64,000 nt of DNA from Ophioceras dolichostomum. Lineage: Eukaryota > Ascomycota > Sordariomycetes > Magnaporthales > Ophioceraceae. Of the stretch, positions 1 through 11,157 are shown piece by piece. The notes beneath the pieces were generated by a model, which saw only the letters and a program-made list of their open reading frames with translations, did no database searches and was not told the origin of the DNA. Location of the stretch: positions 8,419-72,418 of the forward strand of contig PYST01000164.1 of assembly GCA_003049485.1 (NCBI GenBank), read 5' to 3'. How positions within the stretch are numbered: the stretch's first letter is position 1; every line of letters starts with the position of its first letter. Position numbers and translations under genes: made by a program.

Positions 1-2708
1 CCCCCCCCTATCACAAGGGTATCGGAACGGTAGACCAGACACCAGCTAGCTGCGAGCCACGCGTTTGATACCTGCCTACGACCAGAGAGCTGACAAGTTA
101 CCCGTTCGTCCTTCTCGCTCACGGTGAGCGCCCACCTCGGGCATCACGGGCTGACCTTGACTGATTATTTCGTCCAGTCTACGTATTCTCATACAACCGA
201 TATTCATCATTAGCCTCCCTCCAGGCGAGCCCGGCATGTCCGGAGCGACTTTGAGGGTGGCAATACTGCTCAGGGGACGGGCACGCGACACCGACTCCCT
301 CGTGTTGTCGGTGAGCAACGCCACAGTCACTAATGCTAGCTGGTGCAAGACACTGGAAGTACGTTGGTAAGAAAGGGGCCGGCGCAACTGCCGCATTCGA
401 CCACGAACTCGCGCACCCACAAGGCCAGGGCCAGCATCAGGGCTCGCTGTGCAGGAGAGTCCGCCACCCGCAAACCACTGACGAGTCAATTCCTCCGCAC
501 CTAAGAGCCAAGTGGGGGTGGGGGTTCATCTTCACATCGACTCCTTCTCAAGCAGACAATAAAGCCTCGCATGAGCCGGGCAACTCGCGCACATCTGCAA
601 GACAACAACAACCGCACCTAGCTGCAGCACACGCGACATAGAACTTCAAGCAATCAACCAACCACAGGCCACAACAGGCCTTTCGCACACGAAGCCGGTT
701 TGCATTATCCTGCAGTGCTCCCTCCCCCGCCTCACTATCCATCTTCAACGCAAATCCATCAGCATGATCAGCATGATGTCAAAGGATCCGAGCAAGGAAA
801 TGATGGCTTTGCGCAAATTGAACTGAACTCTCGACGCCCAGTCGCTATAACATTGCCGGGCAGCCAATGAGACCCGGCACGAGTCCCATATCCGCCATGC
901 TGTCTGCCACACCGCACCGGCCCACCGGAAAACGAATGGGAACTTCGAGAACTGTTCTAGCGTGGGTAGAGAACCCTGCTGAAAGATGCAGGTAGGTTTC
1001 AGCGTCCTTCCCAGCACCGATCCAGCCGGTCAACCACTGCTTCCAGCCAGCACAGAAGACAGTGGGACTCCAGGTCCCGGGCGGTGTGCAGTCAGGACTC
1101 AGAAGTCGTCGGCCCGCCTGTTGCCAAGCCCCCACCCCCTTGTTGTCTGCACTTCTAAAATCCCACGTTGCGTCTCGAGGCAGCGACCAACCAGCATGAT
1201 GCCTCGAGGTCCCAAACGCATTGCGTAATCTATGGCTGGTGGCAGCAGCTGTCGCCACGGCTCCCATATTCGGAGCCCATTCGCGGTTTGCTGCTCAAAA
1301 GAAAGTCGCACTGATAAGAACGGTAGGCGGCCGGACCGAACACGGCATTGAAGATGTCGGTCGACTGTAGCTGGGGCATCAGCCAGGCACCTCTCCTCTC
1401 CGTTAATAGCAACAGCCAGGCACATACTAAACACAGCGCAATCAGAAAGAAACGGCGACGAAAAAGAATCGGCATCGCCTTTCCTGAGACGAACAGCCTA
1501 CACGTTCGCTCTGCTCCTAGACAAAGCGGCGAAAAGTCGCCTCACCGGCGAGGAAGGACGGTTCGGGCAACAACTAAGTCACGGTCTTCGGGCTGCTTCC
1601 GGTTGTCGGTCGGAGAGCTTCCCGGGTGTCGGCATCTCCCCGGCGCTGTCCGATGAGATTCTACGGAGGAGGGCCAACCAACACACCAATGACTTCTCCT
1701 TTTTCTCACCCAAGGCACAGGAAGGAATATGAGTCGATTTTCTTAACATTGGTTGTATCCCGTTCCAAAAAGCGTGGCGAAAGAAAACGCAGAGAGCAGA
1801 GAGCAGAGGGCATCCCACAAGCTCGCCGATTCGCCGATGTGTGCCTACACAGGAAACATTTCAAGAGTCACGGATTAGTTGCAGCCAGTGGTGTTTTTCG
1901 TCGAGCATCACACGCACACTTGCCGTTCGCCGAGGAGATGCGACTGTTCCTATTCCTCCCGGTGCTTGTCCGCTGCTATGAGGCGCTTAGGGTGCTGTGC
2001 CTCAGCCGCTCGTGCAGGGCGGCTGGTGGCCATGGTCAGTAGCCATAGTCAGTGTTCCAGGCCTATTTACATCATGCAGGGCCCCGGGATTAAATCGGGG
2101 TCTCAAGCCACCCGTGGACATCTCGGGTTGGTGAGGGACACTTTCAGATCCCGAACATCCAAGAACTTGTAATCATGGCCTGACACCATTCCCCGGATGG
2201 AAAAATCCTTAAGAGTTTGACGTGGTTACGTCAAGAAGATTATTTTTGCCGGTAGGGCATGTGTGGAACGAACGAGAAAAGATATTTACAGGCTATAAAG
2301 ATTCATTTTCTCCTTACTCTTCACGTTGTTCGCCTCTCTTCCTTATCCATGATAGACGGTCATTGGATCTCAGTAATCATCAATTGACGAAAAGGACTTG
2401 ACCTGCCTTTTTCTCCAGAGCCCCCTGACATCATAGCTCCGACACATCGAATACCGACGGCCGCCACCCAACGCATCACAGATCAAAAGTCAACGAAAAA
2501 GCATCATAGATATCCTACGCGACCCTAGATAGTAGAGGAGCCTCGCGATCCTCTTCACTATAGACCTACACTACGACCGAGCGCAAAGGCAGGCAGATAT
2601 AGCAGTCGATTTCGGCAACAGCAAGAAATTGACGCAACAGCCCCGCCTCCAAATCCCGAACCGCCGCCGTAAAACAAGAAAGCCCCAACTACCACCACCA
2701 CCGCCAAA
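1..2708. other. Intergenic, no supported gene
   Basis: I see no convincing gene in this stretch. All open frames are below about 140 codons, lack recognisable domains and do not join by plausible introns. The last 350 bases before rcf2 contain a TATA-like element (GGCTATAAAG near 2292) and a C/A-rich leader just before its ATG, which is expected of a fungal promoter and 5' UTR. One minus-strand frame (1475 to 1230) begins with arginines followed by a hydrophobic run, like a signal anchor, but stops after 81 codons and has no visible continuation. Confidence 0.5.
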
Positions 2709-3523
2709 ATGAAGATCATCAGCAAGGAGGAGGAAGAAGCGCACTACCGCACCGTCGTCAAAGGCGGCCTCATCGGTGGCACCGTCGGCCTCGCCGCCGG
2801 CCTGGCGGGCGTGATCGGCGCCTCTCGGCGCTACCCCAGCTTCCGCTCTCTGACGCTCCCCTTCCGCTCCTTCCTCGTCACCTCCTCCGGAACCTTCGCG
2901 GCCATCATCGTCGCCGAGCGGGCGTCCATCAACTTCGGAAAGGCGCGCGACCCCATGAGCTTCTACAAGGACGAGTCCTCGCGCGCGCTGGAGGAGGCCC
3001 GGCGCCTGAACAACGCCCCGGGAGCCCGCCTGAAGGAGTGGGGCCGCCAGAACCGCTACACGATCGTGTTCACGTCGTGGATCGCGTCCATGGTCGTCGC
3101 GCTCGCAATCGTGGGGCGCAATAGGTTCCTGACGACGCCCCAGAAGCTGGTGCAGGCGCGCGTGTACGCGCAGGGGCTGACGCTCGCGGTGCTGATCGCC
3201 ACGGCGGCGCTGGAGATGGGCGACGCCAAGAGCGGGAAGGGCCGGTGGGAGACCGTGCTGGTCGTCGACCCAGACGACCCGGAGCACAAGCACCTGATCG
3301 AGAAGCGGGTGCACAAGGAGGACTACGAGGGGCAGGACCTGTGGATGGGTAAGTGTCTGAACTTCCACTCCCTCTTTCCCCCCTCCCCCTTGCTTTCTTG
3401 TCGGATCTAGAGCAGCAGACTGACTGACTTCGTGATACAGACATGGTTGCTGCCGAGGAGCGCAGATTAAACGCCCTGAAGGCGCAGAAGGAGGCCGCGA
3501 AGGCCTCTTCCCCAGCTCAATGA
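2709..3523 (+). CDS. rcf2: Respiratory supercomplex factor 2 (Rcf2, HIG1 domain)
   Basis: Two exons, 2709-3348 and 3441-3523, encode 240 residues. The intron 3349-3440 starts GTAAGT and ends ACAG. The protein starts MKIISKEEEEAHY, matching the conserved start of yeast Rcf2, and has hydrophobic segments near residues 18-37, 55-70, 118-136 and 155-170. A HIG1-type region covers roughly 110-180 and contains the QKLVQARVYAQ signature at 145-155. Rcf2 is an inner mitochondrial membrane protein associated with cytochrome c oxidase, where it helps form and regulate III-IV supercomplexes (family knowledge). The charged C terminus, rich in E, K and A, comes from exon 2. The gene is convergent with the kelch gene downstream. 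Length is close to the yeast protein (about 224 residues). Identity is from motif recognition, with no search run. Confidence 0.9.
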
Positions 3524-5003
3524 ATTCCAATTCACCGAGCCAGAGACTGAGGTTGTATTGCTCAAACACGATGCTCGACGTGGTCCGTCAATGTCACTCA
3601 CTCCAAGGGTCTTCAGCACGTCGAAACATATCGAGCCAAGAAGGAAGGGGGTGGCCTAGAAGGCGGTGGTGGAAGGGCCCAAATATGAGAAGAGAAAAAA
3701 GCATGGAGTGGCGTTTCTGGAGTTAGCATCAACTCGTTTGGTCTTTTGTTGGCACGTGGATCGGGACGGTTGTGTGTCTCTGTCTGTCAATCCGATAGAC
3801 TGGTCTATTTCCTTTTTCGCATAATATCCACAACTCTTCTACTCCTGTAACAACAACAAATCAATGCTGTTTAGATACTTGCTCGCCCTAGACAAGACGA
3901 GATAGACGAGGAGAAAGCCGAGGGGAAGGTACATCGTTCCTCAACCTCGGCCTAGGCAAATACAAAATCATAAGGAAAGCAAAGAAAGCATCAAGCACAT
4001 GTTGTCCCATGTAACCAAATTGTTGACCCGTTCAGATGCAGTGTGAAGACGACCTTTATGCCACTCATTAAGCCCCTTGTCTATCTCCCGAGTTAGACAA
4101 TAGCCCGAAGACAGCGTTTTCCATACCCATGTGCTTACACAAGGCCCCTATTCAGTTGTCGTGCCTCAGGCGCCAACAATCAACGACACAGAAGAAAGGA
4201 GAAAGGTGCTACTGGCTCTGAAAAGCAAGTACTCGAGGCAAAACAGGAAGAGAAGGAATAGGTGTCCTTTTGAGCATAAAAACAACAAGCTTCTGAGATG
4301 CTCTCCCCTGAATAGCGCCCCCTATTTTTGTATCGATGCGTCCGTGGCGGGCTTTCTTTAGAAACGTATATCATTGATCCAGATCAGACACATATCTTCC
4401 CTGTCCTGTCGTGCCGAGGCCGTCGTCCCTCGCTGCCTCCCAAGCTTCTTCCTCGAGGCGCCTGGAACCCAAACCACACCCACAAAATCCTGTATACGAG
4501 TCCCGTTGCCGTGACCGTACCAGAAACCAGAAAAATAACAGAATCCTCTCGTCATGATTTTGTACACTCCCAAAAGTCCCACACTCCCTCCCCTGTCAGG
4601 CAGGCAGGAGATGAGAATCACCATCCTATCTCACCCCCTTTTGTCCCCAAATCCCTTTCTTTTCAACTCCCCATGTTCGGTCTCTCATCGCTATCTTTTC
4701 AACTCCCCATGTTCAGTCTCTCATCGCTATCTTCCTCCAGGCATGTATGTTAGTCTCGCATTCCACCCGTCGTTTCTTTCCCGCTCGGAATTCCACAAAG
4801 CAATATCATGAAACATTTCCCTCCGCACCATACATTCATCCCAGATACATATCAAATCATTCTCCCCTAGAAGGTACACCCTCGCTGTGGGCTTAAAGCA
4901 AATGGACGTAAAAGTGAGAGGTAAAAATAAAAAAGGAGAAGAAAAGGAACAAACAGAGAAAGTAAAGCAAAGAGGACAAAAAGGCGAAAGAAAGGATTCT
5001 CTC
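3524..5003. other. Convergent intergenic region
   Basis: This stretch lies between the 3' ends of rcf2 (+) and the kelch gene (-) and should hold both 3' UTRs. No ORF here looks real. It contains a perfect-length tandem duplication of 36 bases at 4659-4730 and A-rich stretches around 4920-4985. Confidence 0.6.
4659..4730. repeat. Tandem duplication, 2 x 36 bp
   Basis: Two adjacent 36-base copies (4659-4694 and 4695-4730) differ at a single base (G against A in GTTCGG/GTTCAG). The unit is divisible by three and reads through in one plus-strand frame, but no gene is supported there. It most likely lies in the 3' UTR or flank of the minus-strand kelch gene. Confidence 0.9.
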
Positions 5004-7148
5004 TCACACCTCAATGCTGAAATGGCTGATCTGCGAATAATACGCATGCACCGCCAGCTCCAGCAGGTACACGTCGTTGAACACCTCCCCGCCGTCGAAG
5101 CCGCCGATGATGATCAGCCGCGAGTCGTACAGCACCGCGCCGTGGTATCCCCTCCCGCTCGGCGGCAGGCCGTACACCTTGCGCCTGTCCCACGTCATCG
5201 TAACCAGGTTCAGCAGCAGCACGTCGCTGCTGTACTCGCTCCCGTCGTGCCCGCCCACGACGAACAGGTACGACCCCACGATGGTGGCCGACTGTGACAG
5301 GCGGCGGAAGGTGGTCGGCGTCGAGACCCCGCGCCAGAGCTGCGTCTCCACGTCCCACACCCACACGTCGTTGAAGCACTCCCCGCCGTCCGACCCGCCG
5401 AACACGATCAGCTTGCTGCCGACCATGTTGGCGGTGTGGTAGCCCCTTGCCTTCGGGCGGACGGCCTCGCGGTTGAGGCTCGACGCGAGCGCCGCCGGGC
5501 CTCCCCCTATCGGCGGACTCTTCGGGTTCGTCGTGCCTGTGCCTGTAGTGCTCGTCGTCATCGGTGGTGCCGCCGCGGGACTACTACTGCTGCTACCAGC
5601 GGCCGCGACGCCGTCCGGAGACGAAGGGGAGCTGATCAGCCGCCAGGCCATCTTGTGCATGTCGCTGACGTCCAGCCTCCAGATGTCGTTGAGGGCCCTC
5701 ACGCCGTCGCCGCCGCCGAATACGTAGATGCCGGACTTGTACAGACACGCCGTGTGGGCCCTCCGCTTGCTCGGGATGCGGTCGCCCATGATCCTCGGCT
5801 TCGACCAGCGGTAGTTGACCGTGTCGAGGACGTACACGTCGTTGTAGTAGGCCGGGCCGTCCCCGCCGCCGAAGATGACCAGCTTCTTGCCGACGGCCGT
5901 GCACGTCATCGCCCTCAGCGGCACGGGGACGTCGCCGACCACGTGGGGCGTCGACCAGTGGAACGAGTCGGCGTCCAGGACGTACAGCTGGTTGAAGCAC
6001 GTGCGCGAGTCGCAGCCGCCGAAGACGAAGATGTTGGACCCGACCAGCGTGGTGGTGTGCGCGCGGAGGGACGGGGAGGGGACGCCGCTCACGGGGGCGC
6101 GGGACCAGTACATCCCCGAGGAAGGGGCCGGGGGCACGTCCGGTGCGGTGCCGGGGTTGATCAGGGGCGGGAAGGCGGTGTGTGGTGGGTTGTGGTGGTG
6201 GTGGCCTCGGCCGTGGTGTGCGCCGCCCCGAGTTGAGCCGCGCGTGGCGACGGCGCGGTGGCTTGAGACGACGGACGCTGGGGGGGATGACGAGCCTGTC
6301 CTTCCTCCTCCTCCTGGCGCGAGGTTGGCTCCTGCTCCGCCTGCCGCTGCTGTTGACGTGGCTGCTATGGGCGGAGTTGAGGAAGGGCCTGTTGTGGAGG
6401 CGACGGACCCCGGTTTCGAGGCGATGGCGGATGTGGAGCGCAGGCCGGGCTGGCGGCGCGTGCTGTTGCTCGCGAGGGAGTCCTTGTCCGTCGCGGACGG
6501 GTCCTGCCGTTCGCGCGAGGACGAGGAGGAGGCGATGGTGGATGCGTCGCCGCCGCCGCCGCCGCTGTAGGGCCCGTTGGGGTGGAGCGAGCGGGACGAC
6601 GTCGGAGTCGGGGTCGTCGAAGAAGCCGCGGCCATGGCGGACAGCAGCGAGGATTTGCTCGACGCCGAATTGGCCGAGTGGGGCACGGCGGCGGACGAGG
6701 GTTGTGAGGGAGAGGTGGTCGATGCGGACTGCGAGCGCTGGCGGATCGACAGCTCCGAGGGCTTGCGCCTGCGGTCGCCGCTCTTGGTCGACAGGTGGCC
6801 TGGCGTGTGCGAGCGTGGGATCATGGGCGACGGGCGGTCCATGGCCTCGTCCGCCTCGCGAACGGCGTCGCCACTTGCGCCGTTGCTGCCGCTGCCGCTG
6901 CCTCCGCCGCCGCCGTTGCGGTGCCCCGCTTGTCGCTTATCGTCGGCGCCGTCGTCGTCGTCGTCGGCTGCTTCTTTTGGCGTCTTGAGCCTGCTGCTCG
7001 GTGGAGGCTCTTCCAGCCCGGCGGCTACTGTGATCTTCCCGAGCTTGACGACCTTAGTCTTCGAGGGTGATCGTGCTGGGGGTTGTGGTGATTTCTGTTG
7101 TTGCTGTTGCTGGTACTGCTGGCCTTGCTTGCTCGCGTGGTCAGCCAT
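5004..7148 (-). CDS. Kelch-repeat beta-propeller protein with long disordered N terminus
   Basis: One uninterrupted exon. I chose the start at 7148 (MADHASKQ, 714 residues). An in-frame ATG at 7283 would add 45 residues but lies in a less protein-like leader. Residues 1-345 are low complexity: a glutamine run, Ser/Thr/Pro-rich stretches, poly-Gly and a His-rich patch. One basic block (TKVVKLGKITVAAGLEEP, about 31-48) looks conserved rather than random. From about 346 to the end come six or so kelch blades of roughly 50 residues, each with the FGG-type diglycine plus YVLD/VW pattern. A Ser/Gly insertion splits the propeller near its third or fourth blade. Fungal kelch proteins of this layout are scaffolds, often in polarity or signalling (family knowledge). 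I cannot assign a specific function. It is divergent from dus3. Confidence 0.85.
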   Translation of the reverse strand: MADHASKQGQQYQQQQQQKSPQPPARSPSKTKVVKLGKITVAAGLEEPPPSSRLKTPKEAADDDDDGADDKRQAGHRNGGGGGSGSGSNGASGDAVREADEAMDRPSPMIPRSHTPGHLSTKSGDRRRKPSELSIRQRSQSASTTSPSQPSSAAVPHSANSASSKSSLLSAMAAASSTTPTPTSSRSLHPNGPYSGGGGGDASTIASSSSSRERQDPSATDKDSLASNSTRRQPGLRSTSAIASKPGSVASTTGPSSTPPIAATSTAAAGGAGANLAPGGGGRTGSSSPPASVVSSHRAVATRGSTRGGAHHGRGHHHHNPPHTAFPPLINPGTAPDVPPAPSSGMYWSRAPVSGVPSPSLRAHTTTLVGSNIFVFGGCDSRTCFNQLYVLDADSFHWSTPHVVGDVPVPLRAMTCTAVGKKLVIFGGGDGPAYYNDVYVLDTVNYRWSKPRIMGDRIPSKRRAHTACLYKSGIYVFGGGDGVRALNDIWRLDVSDMHKMAWRLISSPSSPDGVAAAGSSSSSPAAAPPMTTSTTGTGTTNPKSPPIGGGPAALASSLNREAVRPKARGYHTANMVGSKLIVFGGSDGGECFNDVWVWDVETQLWRGVSTPTTFRRLSQSATIVGSYLFVVGGHDGSEYSSDVLLLNLVTMTWDRRKVYGLPPSGRGYHGAVLYDSRLIIIGGFDGGEVFNDVYLLELAVHAYYSQISHFSIEV

Positions 7149-8725
7149 TGTGACTGGTCGCGCATGCTTTTCTGCAATTGAGGAGAATGTCGATGCGGGG
7201 AGGTGTGAAGAGGGGAAATGGCAAGGGAATGCGGGAAGCGGGCGGAAGATGGAAGGAGCAGAAGGCAAGGGACGAAGATCCAAGGGCTGTCAAGGGGGGA
7301 AACCATGTCATTTGAAACCAACGTTTGCCTATCGCTGTCGAGTTCGAGTCTGCTCCTTCGCTGCTGCGGGTGGGCGGGATTCGACGATGTCAAATCACCC
7401 TGCCGGGTTTGTGATTGGCGCTGCAGCGGCGGTCAGTGTGCTACTTTTGCTTGGGACGACGCACAAACCTCAGCCGTCAGCCGGGAGAGCATCCAAAAGT
7501 GTCCAACCGTGGAACCTTCCGGTGGATGTGCGCAAGGAGATGAGCAGAACTGCATGATTGAAAAAACACGGAGCCCTGGAGACAGGAGAGCAAGAAGCGG
7601 GCCCTAGCATGCGGTTGGAGGAGTTAGTAGCATAGACCGAGAGTCGAACCCCTGGGACGATGGCAGGATGGCATTGATGGCTCGAGCTAGCGGAAGCTCC
7701 CAGTGATGAAAGCTTCAAATCAGGCGTTCTTGATTTGTGTAGGTACCTAGGTTAGCACCCCGCTGTTCAAGGGGCGCCCTAGCTTGCGAGGAATGCCAAT
7801 CCACCCAATGTCACAGAGAGAGGTGTGACAGCTCTGAGCAAAAACCCCCCACCCACATTGCAATTGATTTCGATCGCTCCGCGATGGGCCTCGGCCTCTG
7901 TCCCTCGGTAGTTGTGTCTGGCCTCAAACATAAGGAGGTACTGAAATTAAAGTGATGATATGTCATTTATGGTGTGCCACATGCATAGGGCCCTTTGAGC
8001 CTCTCAAAGAAAAACGGTTACTGTCAGCCGATGCTGCAGCGCCACGCATACATCAAAAATTATACGTATTGCTCTGCGAGGAACATCGTCGAGTGGTGTC
8101 GGGCACAGCGATGAACTGATGCCACAGAGTAGCATCAAGACCCATCATCAGGGCCTACGTCAGGCGGGGGATGGCCAGAAATTGCCGTTTCCGTAACCCG
8201 TCTGCCCCGTGCCTCCCCAGGTCCCTTTTCTGTATTCTCGGTAGAGTTCCGTCTCGCGTGCCAATGTTGCACAAAAGCTTCCAGAGCAGGTCTGGATATC
8301 TTCCATGCAGATGTTAGAAGAGGAGAGGGTGCTGCTACCAATGTCGGTGCCGAAGCTTTAACTGAAGAAACAAAAATAAAAAGGTGGATTACTGAATGGT
8401 GCTCGAACAACTTGACTCCTGGAATGTAACTTAACAGAAGGCCGGCATTGAGGTTTGTTTCGGCATTCTATCTGTCTGAGATCCTCACGATGGCATGCTG
8501 GCGCACGAGAGCAGCTGAGGAGCTTGAGAGCTGCCGGCTAGTGGGGCTTGCAGCTGTGAAGCTCACATGAATTTTCTTTCACAGCCTGCACTGAGCTTCC
8601 ACGCCGTGCTAGCTCACCGACTGCAATTGAAATTTGTGAAGGGGAAGGGCACGTTAAATCCACACCAAATCTCATCCACAGAGTGTCGTCAACCAAAATC
8701 AGGAAGAAATTGACTCTCGACGAAT
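7149..8725. other. Divergent promoter region (kelch / dus3)
   Basis: This 1.6-kb spacer separates the divergent starts of the kelch gene (7148, minus) and dus3 (8726, plus), so it must carry both promoters. No supported gene is present. A tRNA-like T-arm on the minus strand near 7640-7660 does not fold into a tRNA (see rejected items). Several minus- and plus-strand ORFs under 130 codons are considered chance. Confidence 0.6.
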
Positions 8726-11157
8726 ATGGACTCGCAACCTCCGGCTCAGGAGTCGCTAGGCTCGACTGCGGAGAAGCGTCCAATCGAAGCGGACGATGAG
8801 TCCGCATCGAAGAGAGCCAAGACCGAGAGCAGCCTCAATGGCCGCAATGGTAACGAGGCTTCGGGTAAGGAAGCCGACACCATAATGGGAAATACCGTAG
8901 ACGCACAGCCCGATGCCAGATCTCTAGGGCGACCAAAGGGAACAGCTCCCATCAAGGCCGAGTAATTTACAAACGCCAACCCTAAGACGTCATGATACTA
9001 CATGATATTTCACCGAGATCTTGCTAACGCTCCGTATTAGGTTTTTGCTTCCGGTTATTCCTGGCGGTGGCGAGGATGGGCATGGCGAAGAGCCGGACGA
9101 CGATGCCGCTGAGGGACGGGCCACCGAGCCAATAGTAGGCAAGGTCGCGAGGAAGGGCCAGAAAGGCGCGAACAAGGACCGCGACTTCGGCCGGTCCAAC
9201 GACGCCATCCGCTTGTGCAACAGCCGCATGCTGTCGAACGAGTTCTCGCCCAAGAACTGCAGCTTTGGAGTCCGCTGCAACATGAGCCACGACGTGCGCA
9301 AGTACCTCGCCGAGGGCCGGCGTACAGACCTCGAGACCTTCGGCGGCAAGTGTCCCGTCTGGGAGGAGCACGGCTGGTGTTCCGCTGGCTGGAAGTGCCG
9401 GTTCGTGAAGAGCCACATGGAGGAGCTGGAGCGCGAGGACGGCCGAAAGGAGCTCGTCCTCCTCCGCCGGGCCGACAGCAAGGCCGCTGTCGATGACGAC
9501 GAGTACGCCTTCGGGACGATCAATATCGTGTCGGGGGAGGACAAGCGGAACCTGTCGAGGAAGAAAATTGATTTGAGCAGATCGGACCAGTACATCAAGT
9601 GGTTGGACCAGCACAACAATCTGATCAAGAAGATACACAACCCCACGTCGACCAAGGACGAGCGCAAGGCGGCCGGCGAGGACGCTGGCGACCTGAGGGC
9701 CACCTTTGTCGACCCCCCCTTCAGACCGTCAGAGAAGCGACGTATCTACTTCGGCCGCGAGACCCCGGTACTTGCTCCGCTGACCACCCAGGGCAACCTG
9801 CCCTTCCGCCGCCTGTGCGTCGAGCTCGGCGCCCAAGCGACCTACTCCGAGATGGCCATGAGCCTGCCCATCGTCCAGGGTCAATCCTCAGAATGGGCGC
9901 TCATGAAGGCCCACGAGTCCGAGACCTTCAGTCCCGCGTATGCCCCCGGGCCATCACTCTTGCCCTCGCCCATAGTCGCCGACTACGACAACGCTCGCGA
10001 CCTCAAGTTTGGCGCGCAGATCTCCGCCCCGGCCCCCTGGGTCGCCACGAAGGCCGCGCAGGTCCTCACGACCTTCGTCCCGCACCTCCGACTCATCGAC
10101 CTCAACTGCGGCTGCCCGATCGACCTCGTGTTCAAATCCGGCGCGGGCTCCGCCCTGCTCGAGCAGCCCGCCAAGGTCGAGCGCATGGTGCGCGGCATGA
10201 ACGCCGTGTCCGGCGAGGTGCCCATCACCTGCAAGCTGCGCATCGGCGTGCGCGACGGCCACCCGCTCGCGCAGCGCAATATCGAGCGCCTCGCCTTCGG
10301 CTCCCAGGACTTCCGCGACCAGCTCGGCGCCCCGGGCTGCGCCGCCATCACGCTGCACGGCCGCACGCGGCAGGCCCGCTACAAGAAGCCCGCCGACTGG
10401 TCGTACATCGCCGAGTGCGCCGCGCTCGTCAAGTCGTACCGCTCCCGGCGCGACGGCCTCGCCGACACGGCCCGCGAGCCCGACCCCAGCACCTTGCCGC
10501 CCTCCGCAGGAGGAGCATCATCGTCGTCCATGTACTTCCTCGGCAACGGCGACTGCTACTCGCACGTCGACTACCACCGCGCCATCGACTCCTCCGGCGT
10601 CGACTCCGTCATGGTCGCCCGCGGCGCGCTGCTGAAGCCGTGGATATTCGAGGAGATCGAGAAGGGGCAGTACCTGGACAAGTCCTCGTCGGAGCGCCTG
10701 ACGTACGTCGAGAAGTTCTGCCGGTACGGCATGCAGGCCTGGGGCGCCGACGAGATGGGCATCGGCACCACGCGGCGCTTCCTGCTCGAGTACCTCAGCT
10801 TCGCCCACAGGTACGTCCCAATCGGCCTGCTGGAGCACCTGCCCCCCTCGATGAACGACCGTCCGCCCGCGTACAGGGGCCGGGACGAACTGGAGACCCT
10901 GATGGCGAGCGACAACTATCGGGATTGGATCAAGATTAGGTGAGTGAAGGCCTTTTCCCTTCCTTTTTTTTCTTCCCTCCCTCCTCATCCATGGCTTCTC
11001 TCCCCGACTTTCCCTCGACACCATGCTAACCTAAGAATTTAACTGAACGCTTTCTTTACCCAGCGAGATGTTCCTCGGCCCTGCCCACGAGGGCTTCAAA
11101 TTTCAGCCGAAGCACAAGTCCAAGAGCTACGACAACGATATGGAAGCCGAAGGATAA
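8726..11157 (+). CDS. dus3: tRNA-dihydrouridine(47) synthase (Dus3)
   Basis: Three exons, 8726-8961, 9041-10939 and 11064-11157, give 742 residues. Intron 1 has a perfect GCTAAC branch point before TAG. Intron 2 is GTGAGT..CCCAG. The order is an acidic and basic disordered N terminus (1-125), two CCCH zinc fingers (about 138-163 and 182-203, with CNSRM..C..C..H and CPVWEEHGWC..C..H), then an FMN-binding TIM-barrel Dus domain from about 325. The active-site loop reads NCGCPIDLVFK, with the expected catalytic cysteine at about 437. ITLHGRTRQARYKKPADW is the conserved loop of the family. Dus3 reduces U47 in the variable loop of cytoplasmic tRNAs using NADPH and FMN. Length and zinc fingers separate it from Dus1, 2 and 4. 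It converges on the kelch-BTB gene. Confidence 0.95.

Noticed and set aside
2571..3569. 332-codon minus-strand ORF
   Set aside because: It is antisense to rcf2, whose identity is clear; the translation is low complexity.
7621..7715. tRNA-like T-arm on the minus strand (GGGGTTCGACTCTC) with a D-arm-like GCTAGCTCGAG upstream
   Set aside because: The T-stem has mismatches and the presumed 3' acceptor strand has no complementary 5' strand, so no cloverleaf forms.
9599..10939. 446-codon plus-strand ORF
   Set aside because: It overlaps the Dus3 exon in another frame and is Arg/Pro/Ala-rich, a GC-driven shadow.
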